Assembly (NCBI GenBank): GCA_026126125.1
Contig: JAHCJW010000023.1
Coordinates: forward strand, 1 to 32,891
Direction of reading: 5' to 3'
Length of the DNA stretch: 32,891 nt
Source of the DNA: Devosia sp.
GTDB lineage: Bacteria; Pseudomonadota; Alphaproteobacteria; Rhizobiales; Devosiaceae
A program made the translations under genes and the position numbers. The notes below the pieces were generated by a model. That model made no database searches. It worked only from the letters and a program-made list of their open reading frames with translations, and had not been told where the DNA came from. Below, piece after piece: positions 15,452-24,530 of this stretch. Positions within the stretch are counted from its first letter, which is position 1; each line of letters starts with the position of its first letter.

Positions 15452-17050
15452 TTGACCTCCCAGGCCAAGACCCCTTGGCGCGCGACATTTTTTCGCGCCG
15501 CCGCCGCATTCCTCGTTGCCCTGGCTATTGGCCTGCCCAGCGCGGCGCCTGCCCACGCCATCGAAAATCTGCGAAAATATGCGGGGATAGTGGTGGACGC
15601 CAAGTCCGGCCATGTCCTCTATGAAGAGGCCGCCGATTCCAAGCGCTATCCGGCCTCGGTCGCCAAGGTGATGACGCTCTACGTGCTGTTCCAGGAACTG
15701 CAGGCGGGCAATCTCAGCCTCTCGACCAAGATGACCGTGTCGAGCCACGCCGCCGCCGCCGTGCCGACCAAGCTCGGCCTGCGCGCCGGCTCCACCATCG
15801 CCGTGGAAGACGCGATCAAGTCGTTGGTGACGCTTTCGGCCAATGACATGGCCCGCGTGATCGCCGAGCACATCTCGGGCAGCGAGAGCAAATTCGCCGA
15901 ACGGATGACCGCAACCGCCCGCGCCATGGGCATGCGCAACACCACCTATCGCAACGCCTCTGGTCTTCCCGATGGCGGTCAGGTGACCACGGTGCGCGAC
16001 CAGGCTATCCTGGGCATCGCCATCTACCAGCATTTTCCGCAGTATTACGAGTTTTTCCAGACCACGGCCTTCCGCTATGGCGGCAAGACCTATGGCAACC
16101 ACAACCGCGTGCTGGGCTATATGGGCGCCGTCGATGGCATCAAGACCGGCTATATCAACGCCGCCGGCTCGAACCTGCTAACCGCCGCCCGCAAGGACAA
16201 TCGCCACATCGTCATCGTCGCTTTCGGCTTCAACTCCGCCGCCTCGCGCGACGAAAAGGTGCGCCAGCTGGTGGCTTCCTACCTGACCAAGGGCCGTCGC
16301 GGCGACTATCTGCGCACCGCCATGGTTCCGGTCCCCGGCCGGCAGGGCAACAGCAATGTGCAGGTCGCCGTCGCCCAGCCCACCCGTCCGGTTTTCGTCA
16401 TGCCCATGCCGCTGCCCGGCTTCCGTCTGGCCGAACTCGTCGCCCGCAATGGCGCGCAGCCTCAGCAGCAGCAGCAGCCGCAGCAGCAGGCTCCAGTCGC
16501 CGTGGCCAGCATCGCGCCGCCCGCGGCAGCGCCGGTTCCGGCCGCCGCACCGACCGATCTCGGCCTGCAGCCGGCCGTACAGGCCGCCGCTATCCTTGCC
16601 GCTCCCACGCAGGCGCCGACGCCGGCCTATCCGAGCAACGACATTATCGGTGCGTGGCTGAGCGAAACCTATAATCTGGGCGCGCCACCGGCCGCCCTGG
16701 GCCAGACCGCCCCGTCGGCTCCGCTCGCGCCCCCTGCCGCCGTCGGCGCCGACCAGCCGGTCGACCTTTTGACCAGCGGCTCGGTGCAGACCGCCGCGGG
16801 CAATATCGGCGGCTGGGTCGTGCAGATCGGCGCCGGTCCATCGGAAGCCAGCGCACGGGCCATGTTGTCCGATGCCGCAGGCAAGGTTGGCGGCCTGGGC
16901 GATTTCCGCTCCTATGTCGAACGTTTCGAAAAGAACGGCCAGGTGTTCTATCGCGCCCGCTTCGTCGGGTTCGGCGGCCGGGACGATGCGACGACCATGT
17001 GCAATCGCCTCAAGGAACAGAGCCTGGCCTGCCTCGCCATGCAGGGCTAG
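15452..17050 (+). CDS. D-alanyl-D-alanine carboxypeptidase with SPOR domain
   Basis: A 532-residue periplasmic penicillin-binding protein of the low-molecular-mass type that trims the terminal D-alanine from peptidoglycan stem peptides. A signal peptide ends after AHA at residue 36. Active-site motifs are S69-V-A-K72, S129-A-N131 and K231-T-G233. Residues about 330-445 form a low-complexity linker rich in Gln, Pro and Ala. The last 80 residues (from GGWVVQIGAG) look like a SPOR domain, which binds denuded septal glycan, suggesting recruitment to the division site. The start is TTG at 15452, chosen because GGAG lies 7 bases upstream and it gives a complete signal peptide. Confidence 0.93.
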   Translation: MTSQAKTPWRATFFRAAAAFLVALAIGLPSAAPAHAIENLRKYAGIVVDAKSGHVLYEEAADSKRYPASVAKVMTLYVLFQELQAGNLSLSTKMTVSSHAAAAVPTKLGLRAGSTIAVEDAIKSLVTLSANDMARVIAEHISGSESKFAERMTATARAMGMRNTTYRNASGLPDGGQVTTVRDQAILGIAIYQHFPQYYEFFQTTAFRYGGKTYGNHNRVLGYMGAVDGIKTGYINAAGSNLLTAARKDNRHIVIVAFGFNSAASRDEKVRQLVASYLTKGRRGDYLRTAMVPVPGRQGNSNVQVAVAQPTRPVFVMPMPLPGFRLAELVARNGAQPQQQQQPQQQAPVAVASIAPPAAAPVPAAAPTDLGLQPAVQAAAILAAPTQAPTPAYPSNDIIGAWLSETYNLGAPPAALGQTAPSAPLAPPAAVGADQPVDLLTSGSVQTAAGNIGGWVVQIGAGPSEASARAMLSDAAGKVGGLGDFRSYVERFEKNGQVFYRARFVGFGGRDDATTMCNRLKEQSLACLAMQG

Positions 17051-17128
17051 TCCCCAAGAATCGGTGCGGCGAGCAATTGTCGCGTCGGAAAACGGTAGCA
17101 GTTTGGTGCTTGTGTCTGGAGTAGCCCA

Positions 17129-17401
17129 ATGAGCGAACGGAACGCCTTGATCGAATTGGCCAATTTCATCGGCCGATCGCCCCTCGCCTCACCCGATATG
17201 CGGGTACGCAACAAGGCGCTGAGCGGGATGACAGACCGGATCTTGCCTCGGCAGCGCCGATCGGTGGGTGACCTCCTGAGCGTCGTGATGACCCTCTCGG
17301 CCCGCACCCGCCGCATGGTGCAGGAGCCGGTTCATGTCGATATCGACGTCTTCGCCCCCGGCGGCAAACGCGCCGTCCGCATGATGTTCGGAAAAGAATA
17401 G
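17129..17401 (+). CDS. Hypothetical protein, 90 residues
   Basis: A 90-residue basic protein I do not recognise. The ATG at 17129 has GGAG 9-10 bases upstream. A strong terminator follows 32 bases after its stop, which supports it as a real gene. The sequence has an N-terminal helix (NALIELANFIGR), a basic middle (RQRRSVGDLLSVVMTLSARTRR) and a short beta-like tail ending VHVDIDVFAPGGKRAVRMMF. No cysteines, signal peptide or membrane segment are seen. It may share the carboxypeptidase transcript, the gap being 78 bases. Function unknown. Confidence 0.6.
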   Translation: MSERNALIELANFIGRSPLASPDMRVRNKALSGMTDRILPRQRRSVGDLLSVVMTLSARTRRMVQEPVHVDIDVFAPGGKRAVRMMFGKE

Positions 17402-17432
17402 GGCGAAGGCCCCTCCAGAGCGGCAGGAAACA

Positions 17433-17462
17433 AGGGCAGAGCACCAAGGCTCTGCCCTCTTT
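17433..17462 (+). terminator. Intrinsic terminator
   Basis: AGGGCAGAGC (17433-17442), loop ACCAAG, and GCTCTGCCCT (17449-17458) form a perfect 10-bp stem followed by CTTTGTTTG. It ends the transcript of the carboxypeptidase and the 90-residue protein. Confidence 0.85.
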
Positions 17463-17628
17463 GTTTGTGCGGCTCAGGTGTTTGGTTTCAACACTTTGCA
17501 AAGCTGTTGCGCTTCGTTTGAGAGCGCCGCCCCCATCACGACAATTGATGGCCCCCATCGTCAAAATCGGTTCGACCTTTGTTCCGGTCGAGCGTAGCGT
17601 CCGGCCCATTGTCAAAGGAGCGGCCCTA

Positions 17629-18522
17629 ATGAGTCTGCGTGATTGGTTTTGGATCATTTTTCTGGGCGCCATCTGGGGCTGCTCGTTCATCTTCAATGCC
17701 GTATTGATCCGTGAAATCGGTCCGCTCTGGGTCACCAGCCTGCGCGTCGCCATTGGCGCCCTGGGGTGCTGGGTAGTGATGGCGGCGCTGCGCAAACCGG
17801 TGCCCCGCGACCCCAGGCTCTGGTTGCAGATTGGCCTGCTCGGCATCATCGCCTATGCCATCCCTTTTGCTCTGTTCCCGCTGGCGCAGGCGCATCTGGC
17901 CAGCGGCATCGCCGCGATCATCAACGCGCTGACGCCCATGATGACAGCGATCATCTCGCATGTATGGATTGGCGGGGAGAAGGCATCGCCCACCAAGATA
18001 GCCGGCGTGGCCATCGGCTTTGTCGGCGCTGCCATCCTGGTGTCGCCGGCGCTGTCCGGTGGCGGCGCTTCCCAGCTCTGGGCCGTCGCCGCCTGTCTGG
18101 GGGCAACGCTGTGCTATGCGGTGTCGCTCAACATTACCCGCAGTTTCAGCCAGGTGGAGCCTACGGCGCTGGCTACGATCGCCCTTACCGGCGCCGCCAT
18201 CGTCGCCGTCCCCATCGCGTTCCTCGTCGAGGGTGCGCCGGTGATGATGCGCGCGGAAAGCTATGGTGCCGCGCTCGCCATCGGGCTGATGTCGACCACC
18301 TTCACCTTCCAGGTCATGTACCGCATCCTGCCCCGGGTCGGCGCCACCAATTTCGCCACCACGACCTTCATCGCGCCAATCTCGGCCCTGATTCTGGGCG
18401 TCACCGTTTTGGGCGAAACCATTCTGCCGGTGCAGATCGCCGGCATGCTGGTGATCTTTTTCGGCCTCTTGTTCATCGACGGGCGCATCCGCCAGATCTG
18501 GCGCAAAGCGCCGGCATCCTGA
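17629..18522 (+). CDS. EamA/DMT superfamily permease
   Basis: A 297-residue membrane protein with ten hydrophobic segments in two homologous EamA halves, as in drug/metabolite exporters. The first half begins FLGAIWGCSFIFNAVLIREIGPLW, and the second half ends with ILGVTVLGETILPVQIAGMLVIFFGL. The frame is open upstream to 17461, but the ATG at 17629 has a near-perfect AAAGGAG at 8 bases, which decides the start. It stands alone between two terminators and converges on gatB. The substrate cannot be predicted. Confidence 0.9.
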   Translation: MSLRDWFWIIFLGAIWGCSFIFNAVLIREIGPLWVTSLRVAIGALGCWVVMAALRKPVPRDPRLWLQIGLLGIIAYAIPFALFPLAQAHLASGIAAIINALTPMMTAIISHVWIGGEKASPTKIAGVAIGFVGAAILVSPALSGGGASQLWAVAACLGATLCYAVSLNITRSFSQVEPTALATIALTGAAIVAVPIAFLVEGAPVMMRAESYGAALAIGLMSTTFTFQVMYRILPRVGATNFATTTFIAPISALILGVTVLGETILPVQIAGMLVIFFGLLFIDGRIRQIWRKAPAS

Positions 18523-18556
18523 AAAAGAAAAGGCCGCCCGACACTGCGGGCGGCCT
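18522..18556 (-). terminator. gatB intrinsic terminator (bidirectional)
   Basis: AGGCCGCCCG (18531-18540), loop ACACTG, and CGGGCGGCCT (18547-18556) form a perfect 10-bp stem. On the minus strand it ends in a T-rich run (18522-18530), 27 bases after the gatB stop. It begins at the stop codon of the EamA gene and may end that transcript too. Confidence 0.88.
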
Positions 18557-18582
18557 GATCGACTACAAACAGGCAATACGCC

Positions 18583-20082
18583 TTATTCGATGCCGAGCTT
18601 TTGTTTCATCAGCTCGTTGAGCGCCTGCGGATTGGCCTTGCCGCCTGAGGCTTTCATCGCCTGGCCGACGAACCAGCCGATCATGGTCGGCTTGGCCTTC
18701 ACCTTCTCGACCTGATCGGGATTTGCGGCGATGATCTCGTCGACGATTTTCTCGATGGCGCCCAGATCGGTGACCTGCTTGAGCCCGCGCCGCTCGACGA
18801 TTTCCGCCGGATTGCCCTCGGGCTCCTCGGCGATGAGTATCTGCAGCACGTCCTTGCCGCCCTTGGAGGAGATGGTGCTGGCGGCGATGAGGTCGACCAG
18901 GCCGGCAATCTGGCTGGGCTGCAAATGAGTTTCCCAGACCGCCAGACCCTGGCTATTGGCAAAGGCCGCCACGTCGCCATTGAGGATATTGGCCACGGCC
19001 TTGCCGTCGCGCTTGCTGTCGCCAAAGGCGACGCAGGATTCGTAGTAATCGGCGGTTTCGCGGTCGAGCGTCAGCACCATCGCATCATATGCGGTGACCC
19101 CATAGTCAGCGATGAAGCGCGCCTGCTTCTCGTCCGGCAATTCCGGCAAATCGCCGGCAAGGCTGGCGATGAAGGCGTCGTCGAATTCGAGCGGCAGCAG
19201 GTCCGGATCGGGGAAATAGCGGTAGTCATGCGCTTCTTCCTTGGAGCGCATCGAACGGGTCTCGCCGTTCTTGGGATCGAACAGGCGCGTTTCCTGGTCG
19301 ATGCTGCCGCCATCCTCAAGAATGTCGATCTGCCGACGAGCTTCATATTCGATCGCCTGGCCGGCAAAGCGAATGGAATTGACGTTCTTGATTTCGCAAC
19401 GCGTGCCGAAGTCGCCGCCGGGACGACGGACCGAAACGTTGACGTCGGCGCGCATGGAACCCTGCTCCATATTGCCGTCGCAGGTGCCGAGCGCGCGCAG
19501 GATGGCGCGCAGCTTGTTGAAATAGGCCGCCGCCTCCTTGGCGCTGCGCAGATCGGGCCGGGAGACAATTTCCATCAGCGCCACCCCGGCGCGATTGAGA
19601 TCGACATAGGTTTCGCTGGGGCTGAGATCGTGGATCGATTTGCCGGCGTCCTGCTCCAGATGCAGGCGCTCGATGCCGATCTCGATCTGCTCGCCATCGA
19701 CGTCGAGCAAGACCTTGCCCTCGCCTACGATCGGGTCCTTGAACTGGCTGATCTGATAGCCCTGCGGCAGGTCGGGATAGAAATAATTCTTGCGGTCGAA
19801 AACCGAGCGCTTATTGATCTGCGCCTTGAGCCCCAGCCCGGTGCGTACGGCCTGGCGCACGCACTCCTCGTTGATCGTCGGCAGCATGCCAGGCATGGCC
19901 GCGTCGACGAAGCTGACATTGGCATTGGGCGGATTACCGAAAGCGGTCGACGAGCCCGAGAACAGTTTGCTTTCGCTCGTCACCTGCGCATGCACTTCCA
20001 TGCCGATGATCACTTCCCAATCGCCGGTCGAGCCGGAAATCAGGCGCTTCTTGTCGGGGGTGCGGGTATCGACGAGGGTCAC
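18583..20082 (-). CDS. gatB: Asp/Glu-tRNA amidotransferase subunit B
   Basis: A 499-residue GatB, the tRNA-binding and kinase-like subunit of GatCAB, which converts Glu-tRNA(Gln) and Asp-tRNA(Asn) to the amidated forms. The N-terminal block [20 protein letters not shown] and [18 protein letters not shown] are diagnostic; [12 protein letters not shown] and KNVNSIRF follow. The C-terminal YqeY-like tail domain (about 350-499) ends in [11 protein letters not shown]. The start is GTG at 20082 with AGGA upstream. It lies about 76 bases after the chorismate mutase gene and well away from gatA and gatC, though all are on the same strand. Confidence 0.97.
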   Translation of the reverse strand: MTLVDTRTPDKKRLISGSTGDWEVIIGMEVHAQVTSESKLFSGSSTAFGNPPNANVSFVDAAMPGMLPTINEECVRQAVRTGLGLKAQINKRSVFDRKNYFYPDLPQGYQISQFKDPIVGEGKVLLDVDGEQIEIGIERLHLEQDAGKSIHDLSPSETYVDLNRAGVALMEIVSRPDLRSAKEAAAYFNKLRAILRALGTCDGNMEQGSMRADVNVSVRRPGGDFGTRCEIKNVNSIRFAGQAIEYEARRQIDILEDGGSIDQETRLFDPKNGETRSMRSKEEAHDYRYFPDPDLLPLEFDDAFIASLAGDLPELPDEKQARFIADYGVTAYDAMVLTLDRETADYYESCVAFGDSKRDGKAVANILNGDVAAFANSQGLAVWETHLQPSQIAGLVDLIAASTISSKGGKDVLQILIAEEPEGNPAEIVERRGLKQVTDLGAIEKIVDEIIAANPDQVEKVKAKPTMIGWFVGQAMKASGGKANPQALNELMKQKLGIE

Positions 20083-20119
20083 TTGGCGGTCCTGAAAATC
20101 ATAGAATTTCGCGATTGTG

Positions 20120-20145
20120 CTTAGCGGGCTTGTCCCGGCGTTGCA
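20120..20145. repeat. REP-like element, single arm
   Basis: The gap between chorismate mutase and gatB contains GCGGGCTTGTCCCGGCG, matching in reverse complement one arm of the larger repeat at 20655-20740. This is a motif I recall as dispersed through many alphaproteobacterial genomes. Confidence 0.55.
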
Positions 20146-20158
20146 ACAGGCTCGCGCC

Positions 20159-20473
20159 TCACCTGGCGCGGCGGCGGGCGGCGATGATGCCCTTTTCGTA
20201 ATTGACGTTCCAATCGATCAGCGTTCGCCAGATCAACTCGGCCTGGTCCTCGTCGAGCTCAAGGTCGACGCTGCGCCTGCGAACCTTTGTCACGATCGCC
20301 TCAATGCGGGTCGGGTCATAGGCTTCATGCGGATCGGTCTTGATTTCGGCCATGCGCGTGACATAGCTGTGCCGCTCGGCGAACAGCGTGAGCAGGGCCT
20401 GGTCGATACGATCGATCTCGGCGCGCACATCGTCCTTGGTTTCACATTCTGCGGGCAGCTTGGCGGCGGTCAC
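20159..20473 (-). CDS. Chorismate mutase, AroQ class
   Basis: A 104-residue all-helical protein aligning with the AroQ fold, which converts chorismate to prephenate for phenylalanine and tyrosine synthesis. Residues equivalent to E. coli R11, R28, K39, D48 and R51 are R17, R34, K45, D53 and R56. It lacks the fused dehydrogenase or dehydratase of E. coli, so it is monofunctional. It starts with GTG at 20473, with GAGGAT 7 bases upstream. It lies between gatA and gatB and is probably co-transcribed with gatB. No signal peptide, so it should be cytoplasmic. Confidence 0.9.
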   Translation of the reverse strand: MTAAKLPAECETKDDVRAEIDRIDQALLTLFAERHSYVTRMAEIKTDPHEAYDPTRIEAIVTKVRRRSVDLELDEDQAELIWRTLIDWNVNYEKGIIAARRRAR

Positions 20474-20777
20474 GGCAAATCCTCATCCAATTTTACCGTG
20501 CTGGTGTGCACCGCTGGCGCGGCGATTTCAACCGCGCCATGCGCAAAATCTGGATCCACGGCCCGTCCCGCGCAACAAAGAAATCATGTCCGGTCAGTCC
20601 GAGACGCGCTGAGGCCCCGCCAGCTCGACAATCGGTAGCCTATCGGCTGCCGCTCGTCGCCATGACCGGGCTTGGCCCGGCAATCCACCCTGGGCCGGCA
20701 TCGTATGGACCGCCGGGACAAGCCCGGCAGTGAGGTTGGCCAGTATGGACTGTAAACCGGGCACGCCCGGGCGTTGG
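20474..20777. other. Gap holding a REP-like repeat
   Basis: A 304-base stretch between the chorismate mutase and the small conserved gene, both on the minus strand. No credible gene is seen. Its main content is the paired repeat at 20655-20740. Its presence suggests the two genes may not share one transcript. Confidence 0.5.
20655..20740. repeat. REP-like paired inverted repeat
   Basis: Two inverted copies face each other: ATGACCGGGCTTGGCCCGG with CAATCCA (20662-20687), and TGGACCGCCGGGACAAGCCCGG (20705-20726) with its flank. Each copy is itself a hairpin (CCGGGC-ttg-GCCCGG, and GCCGGG-acaa-GCCCGGC). This is the common palindromic unit of many Rhizobiales chromosomes (recollection). Confidence 0.7.
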
Positions 20778-21095
20778 TCAGTGCTTGGTCACTTCGCTCA
20801 GCGCCGCCGCGATATGTTCCCATTCGGCGCTGACACTGGCGGTGGCGCGGCGCTTGCCGGCGCGACGATACCAATAGTCGGCATTGCCCATATCGGCCTC
20901 GATCCAGTGCATGAGCGCATGCACCCAATCGAAAGCCTGCACGCCTTCCATCGCCTGCACGATCATATGGGCGCGTTCCCATTCGGGGCCGACGCGCAGT
21001 TCACCCTTTTTCAGCCACCACAGTGCCTGCAGCGGCTTGCTCATATCCTTGGGCGGCTCGGACCAATCGAGCGTGGAAAATATATCGACGGCCAT
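20778..21095 (-). CDS. Conserved hypothetical protein
   Basis: A 105-residue protein of unknown function beginning MAVDIFSTLDWSEPPKDMSKPLQALWW. Its pattern (LQALWWLKKGE, AHMIVQAMEG, DWVHALMHWIEADMGNADYWYRRAGK, EWEHIAAAL) matches a small protein I recall downstream of gatA in other Hyphomicrobiales, with a helical-repeat-like look. The frame is open up to 21263. I prefer ATG 21095, which has AGGGAT about 8 bases upstream; starts at 21128 and 21161 lack ribosome sites. It follows gatA by about 120 bases. Confidence 0.75.
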   Translation of the reverse strand: MAVDIFSTLDWSEPPKDMSKPLQALWWLKKGELRVGPEWERAHMIVQAMEGVQAFDWVHALMHWIEADMGNADYWYRRAGKRRATASVSAEWEHIAAALSEVTKH

Positions 21096-21216
21096 CGGCG
21101 TGATCCCTGTCGGACCGGACGCAGCCATGGGGCGCGTCACAACCAGCTTCAACTTGTGCATGGGCGGCACATAGTGCGGATTGGCGGCGCGATCAAGCGC
21201 CGCCACTGCATAACCT

Positions 21217-22701
21217 TTACCACCAGCGCGTAGGCGCGAAGTCGTCGCCGGTGCTCTTTTCAATAACGCGCGCCGCCGCGAACAGCGTTTCCTCGTCGAA
21301 CGGCTTGCCGATAAGCTGCAGCCCGAGCGGCAGCCCCTGCCCGTCCCGGCCGGCCGGAACGGCGATGCCAGGCAGGCCAGCCATGTTCACCGTCACCGTG
21401 AACACGTCGTTGAGATACATCGCCACCGGATCGGCAGCCAGCGCCTCGTCGCCGATAGCGAAGGCAGCCGATGGGGTGGCCGGGGTCAGGATGGCGTCGA
21501 CGCCGGCCGAGAAGACCTCTTCGAAATCCTTCTTGATCAGCGTGCGAACCTTCTGCGCCTTGACGTAATAGGCGTCGAAATAACCAGCCGAAAGCACATA
21601 GGTGCCGATCATGATGCGGCGCTTTACCTCGCGGCCGAAACCTGCGGCGCGGGTCAATTCGTAAAGATCAGTGATATCCTTGCCAGAAACGCGCAGGCCA
21701 TATTTCACGCCGTCATAGCGGGCGAGGTTCGACGAGGCTTCGGCCGGCGAAACCACATAATACGCAGGCAGCGCATATTTGGTGTGCGGCAGCGAAATAT
21801 CCTTCACCGTCGCGCCCTCGGCCTTGAGCCATTCAAGGCCCTGCTGCCACAGCGCCTCGATCTCTTGCGGCATGCCCTCCATGCGATATTCGCGCGGAAC
21901 ACCAATGGTGAGGCCCTTAACGCCGCGTTCGACAGCAGCGGCGAAGTCTGGCACCGGAAGGTCAACCGAGGTCGAATCCTTCGGATCGAAGCCTGACATC
22001 GACGTCATCAGCAGCGCTGCGTCCTCGACGGTGCGGGCCAGCGGGCCGGCCTGATCGAGCGAAGATGCGTAAGCAACCGTGCCCCAGCGCGAAGCGCGGC
22101 CATAGGTCGGCTTCATACCGACCGTACCGGTAAACGCTGCCGGCTGGCGGATCGAGCCGCCCGTATCGGTTGCGGTTGCACCGGCGCACAGCCACGCGGC
22201 GACGGCAGCGGCCGAACCACCGGAAGACCCCCCTGCGACCAGTTTGGCGTCCGAGCCTTCGACGCGATGCGGGTTGACCACCGGGCCATAATAGGACGTC
22301 TCGTTGGACGAGCCCATGGCGAACTCGTCCATGTTGAGCTTGCCCAGCATCACGGCGCCATCGCGCCAGAGATTGGCGGTCACGGTCGACTCATATTCGG
22401 GCTTGAACCCGTCGAGGATGTGGCTTGCGGCCTGGGTGTGCACGCCCTTGGTCGCGAACAGGTCCTTGACACCCAGCGGAATGCCTTCGAGCGGGCCGCC
22501 CTGGCCGCGCGCCAGCTTCTCGTCGCTGGCCCTGGCCATGTCGCGCGCTTGCTCGGGCGTGGTCGCCACATAGGCATTGAGCTTGGGATTGGCGGCCTCG
22601 ATGGCGCCGATATAGGCGTCGGTCAGCTCGGTCGCGGTAAAGCTCTTGTCCGTAAGGCCCTTGCGGGCAGCGGCGAGGCTCAGCTTGGTCAGATCAGTCA
22701 A
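21217..22701 (-). CDS. gatA: Asp/Glu-tRNA amidotransferase subunit A
   Basis: A 494-residue amidase-signature enzyme, the glutaminase subunit of GatCAB. The catalytic triad is K79 ([10 protein letters not shown]), S159 (GGSSGGSA) and S183 ([10 protein letters not shown]); the 24-residue spacing of the two serines equals that in characterised GatA. The start is TTG at 22701, giving the normal family N-terminus [15 protein letters not shown]; it overlaps the stop of the secreted-protein gene upstream. That overlap and the weak GAGCGAG site suggest coupling. Confidence 0.97.
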   Translation of the reverse strand: MTDLTKLSLAAARKGLTDKSFTATELTDAYIGAIEAANPKLNAYVATTPEQARDMARASDEKLARGQGGPLEGIPLGVKDLFATKGVHTQAASHILDGFKPEYESTVTANLWRDGAVMLGKLNMDEFAMGSSNETSYYGPVVNPHRVEGSDAKLVAGGSSGGSAAAVAAWLCAGATATDTGGSIRQPAAFTGTVGMKPTYGRASRWGTVAYASSLDQAGPLARTVEDAALLMTSMSGFDPKDSTSVDLPVPDFAAAVERGVKGLTIGVPREYRMEGMPQEIEALWQQGLEWLKAEGATVKDISLPHTKYALPAYYVVSPAEASSNLARYDGVKYGLRVSGKDITDLYELTRAAGFGREVKRRIMIGTYVLSAGYFDAYYVKAQKVRTLIKKDFEEVFSAGVDAILTPATPSAAFAIGDEALAADPVAMYLNDVFTVTVNMAGLPGIAVPAGRDGQGLPLGLQLIGKPFDEETLFAAARVIEKSTGDDFAPTRWW

Positions 22702-23155
22702 CGGTAATCTCGCTCAGATTGTCGCAGCGTGTGTAGAGGGTTGCGCCCGGTGTCGCAACCTCGGGGTTCGGCTCGAAAAGGCCGGCGGCAACCATGGCCG
22801 CGTCAAAGGCCGAAACCACCTGGATCTGGGTTTCGGAATAAGGCGTTATCGCCAGGATATCGGGATAGACCTCGCCGGGCGCTTCGCAGATCGCATCGAC
22901 GAACAGATGCGTGCTGCCTTTGCGGCCCTTCACATCGTAAAAATTGCAGTGAAATTCCATCGACTGGATGCCGTCTTCGAACGACAATGCCAGGAAGTCG
23001 AGCTCGGTGAAGGCCTCGATTCCCTTACTTTCCAGTACCGCGCAGGCTTGTGGATCAGTGACGTGAAGACGCGTCCGATCGATGCGCAGATCCTCCTGCG
23101 CCACCGCGCCAGCGCCCATCACCACCGCAAAAACCAGCCCCAGCAGTTCTTTCAT
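22694..23155 (-). CDS. Secreted four-cysteine hypothetical protein
   Basis: A 153-residue protein with a signal peptide ([19 protein letters not shown], cleavage near residue 19), so it is probably periplasmic. The mature part has four cysteines (C38, C70, C90, C134), suggesting two disulfides, and no motif I recognise. The ATG at 23155 forms an ATGA overlap with the stop of the GNAT gene, and its own stop overlaps gatA. It is thus embedded in a tightly coupled gatC-GNAT-this-gatA string. Function unknown. Confidence 0.78.
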   Translation of the reverse strand: MKELLGLVFAVVMGAGAVAQEDLRIDRTRLHVTDPQACAVLESKGIEAFTELDFLALSFEDGIQSMEFHCNFYDVKGRKGSTHLFVDAICEAPGEVYPDILAITPYSETQIQVVSAFDAAMVAAGLFEPNPEVATPGATLYTRCDNLSEITVD

Positions 23156-23634
23156 GCGGCCCGCTCCGCCTCGAGCCTCAGCTCGAAAAAGGCCGACCAC
23201 TCGCTGTTGGGATAGTCGAGAAACGGTCCGCGCTCGACAAAACCATAGCGCGCATAAAGCCGATGCGCCTCGGCCATGCCCTCACCAGTGCCCGTTTCGA
23301 GCATTACAGTAGCGAGGCCGCGCTGCCGCGCCAGGGTGACGATATGTTCCAGCATCTGCCGGCCAACCCGCTGCCCGCGCATCTCCGGCACGGTATACAT
23401 GCGTTTGACCTCGCCCAGTTCAGGCCCATGCACCTTGAGCGCCCCCATGCCCACCGCTGCGCCGGCCTCGTTGCGGGCAACGAACAGCGTCGTGTCGCTG
23501 CCCGCCATCTGCTCGACGGTCATCTTGAACTGGAATTCAAGCGGCGAAAGCGGCAGCAAATGATCGTTGAGTCGGGCGACAAGCGCTCGCACATCGTCCT
23601 GCAAAGGCGTTTCGATGGCGATGCTGATCGCCAT
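23152..23634 (-). CDS. GNAT family N-acetyltransferase
   Basis: A 160-residue GCN5-related acetyltransferase. The acetyl-CoA loop is MRGQRVGRQMLEHI (about residue 85), preceded by the beta-strand pair VGMGALKVHG and VKRMYTVPE. The C-terminal block AHRLYARYGFVERGPF is typical of single-domain small-molecule or peptide acetyltransferases. Its ATG follows the gatC stop with no intervening base (TAAATG), and its stop overlaps the next gene. Homologues next to gatA occur in other Hyphomicrobiales (recollection). Substrate unknown. Confidence 0.9.
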   Translation of the reverse strand: MAISIAIETPLQDDVRALVARLNDHLLPLSPLEFQFKMTVEQMAGSDTTLFVARNEAGAAVGMGALKVHGPELGEVKRMYTVPEMRGQRVGRQMLEHIVTLARQRGLATVMLETGTGEGMAEAHRLYARYGFVERGPFLDYPNSEWSAFFELRLEAERAA

Positions 23635-23922
23635 TTATTCGACCACCTTGGGCACCATGAAGAAATTGTCTTCGGTGAGCGGCGCGTTTTTGACGATCTG
23701 CTCGGGATAGCCGCCATCGGTAACGAGGTCGTCGCGGCGCCGCAACTGCATCGGCATCACGGAGGTCATCGCTTCGACGCCCTCGACATTCACTTCCGCA
23801 AGCTGTTCGACAAAACCGAGAATGGCGTTGAGTTCGCTCTGATAGCCGGCGACTTCCTCCTCCTCGATGCGGATGCGCGCAAGGCGCCCGATGCGTTTGA
23901 CGGTGGCGGCGTCGACAGACAT
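23635..23922 (-). CDS. gatC: Asp/Glu-tRNA amidotransferase subunit C
   Basis: A 95-residue GatC that wraps around GatA and stabilises its contact with GatB. It begins [19 protein letters not shown], has the [21 protein letters not shown] block, and ends [16 protein letters not shown], all diagnostic. The frame is open far upstream, but ATG 23922 has TGGAG 7 bases upstream and gives the family length. It starts 86 bases after the degenerate metallo-beta-lactamase-like gene and is followed immediately by the GNAT gene. Confidence 0.96.
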   Translation of the reverse strand: MSVDAATVKRIGRLARIRIEEEEVAGYQSELNAILGFVEQLAEVNVEGVEAMTSVMPMQLRRRDDLVTDGGYPEQIVKNAPLTEDNFFMVPKVVE

Positions 23923-24008
23923 GGCAAACTCCAGCGAAAAAGCGGTCTTTGCCGCTTCATTAGCAACGGCGCGGCTGAAAAGACAATGAAAATGGCTTAT
24001 ACAGCCAA

Positions 24009-24530
24009 TCAGACTTCCACAGCCAAAGCGCGTTCGAGCGCGACAAGGCCGGTGCCGTCCAGTCGCTCGCGCAGCGTCTCGAAAGCCGCGTCGATCTCGG
24101 CGTCGCTGCCGGCCAGGACGACAAGACGCGGGGAACGATCGGCAACCAGCGCCAAAGCGCGCGCCGCCAGCCCCCCACCGCTCATGATGACAACCGCTTG
24201 CTCTACCCACTTGCCCAAGGGGGGCAAGGCTGCGCGCGCCATCACCACCGGCGCTTCGCCATCGGCATCGATCACCAGCGTGTCGGCATCAAGCGCGACG
24301 ATGGCCGGGGCACGATTCTGTTCCTCGGCCTCCATCGGACGCAAGGGCGCCCGCGGTTTCCAGCCCACCGAATCGACGGAATCGATATCCGCCAGCACAA
24401 CGACCCGGTCAGCCCCGCTCACCAATTCGGTCCGATCGATAGCCGCATGCGAGCCATCCGGCTCGACTACCAAGATGGCGCCACCGATATGAACACGAAA
24501 GGTCGCATTGCCGAACCAGGTGAGTTTCAT
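24009..24530 (-). CDS. Degenerate metallo-beta-lactamase-fold protein
   Basis: A 173-residue protein whose start ([27 protein letters not shown]) resembles UlaG/UPF0173-type metal-dependent hydrolases (compare MKLTWLGHSAFR...). The metal-binding HxHxDH expected after the next strand is absent; the corresponding strand reads [15 protein letters not shown], and no other histidine cluster exists. The protein also stops at 173 residues, shorter than the usual 225-240. It is therefore probably a non-catalytic remnant or a repurposed paralogue. Its ATG overlaps the stop of the DUF4160 fusion (ATGA), so the two are translated together. Confidence 0.68.
   Translation of the reverse strand: MKLTWFGNATFRVHIGGAILVVEPDGSHAAIDRTELVSGADRVVVLADIDSVDSVGWKPRAPLRPMEAEEQNRAPAIVALDADTLVIDADGEAPVVMARAALPPLGKWVEQAVVIMSGGGLAARALALVADRSPRLVVLAGSDAEIDAAFETLRERLDGTGLVALERALAVEV

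Noticed and set aside
18925..20124. Open frame of about 400 codons antisense to gatB
   Set aside because: Shadow of gatB; its translation resembles no family.
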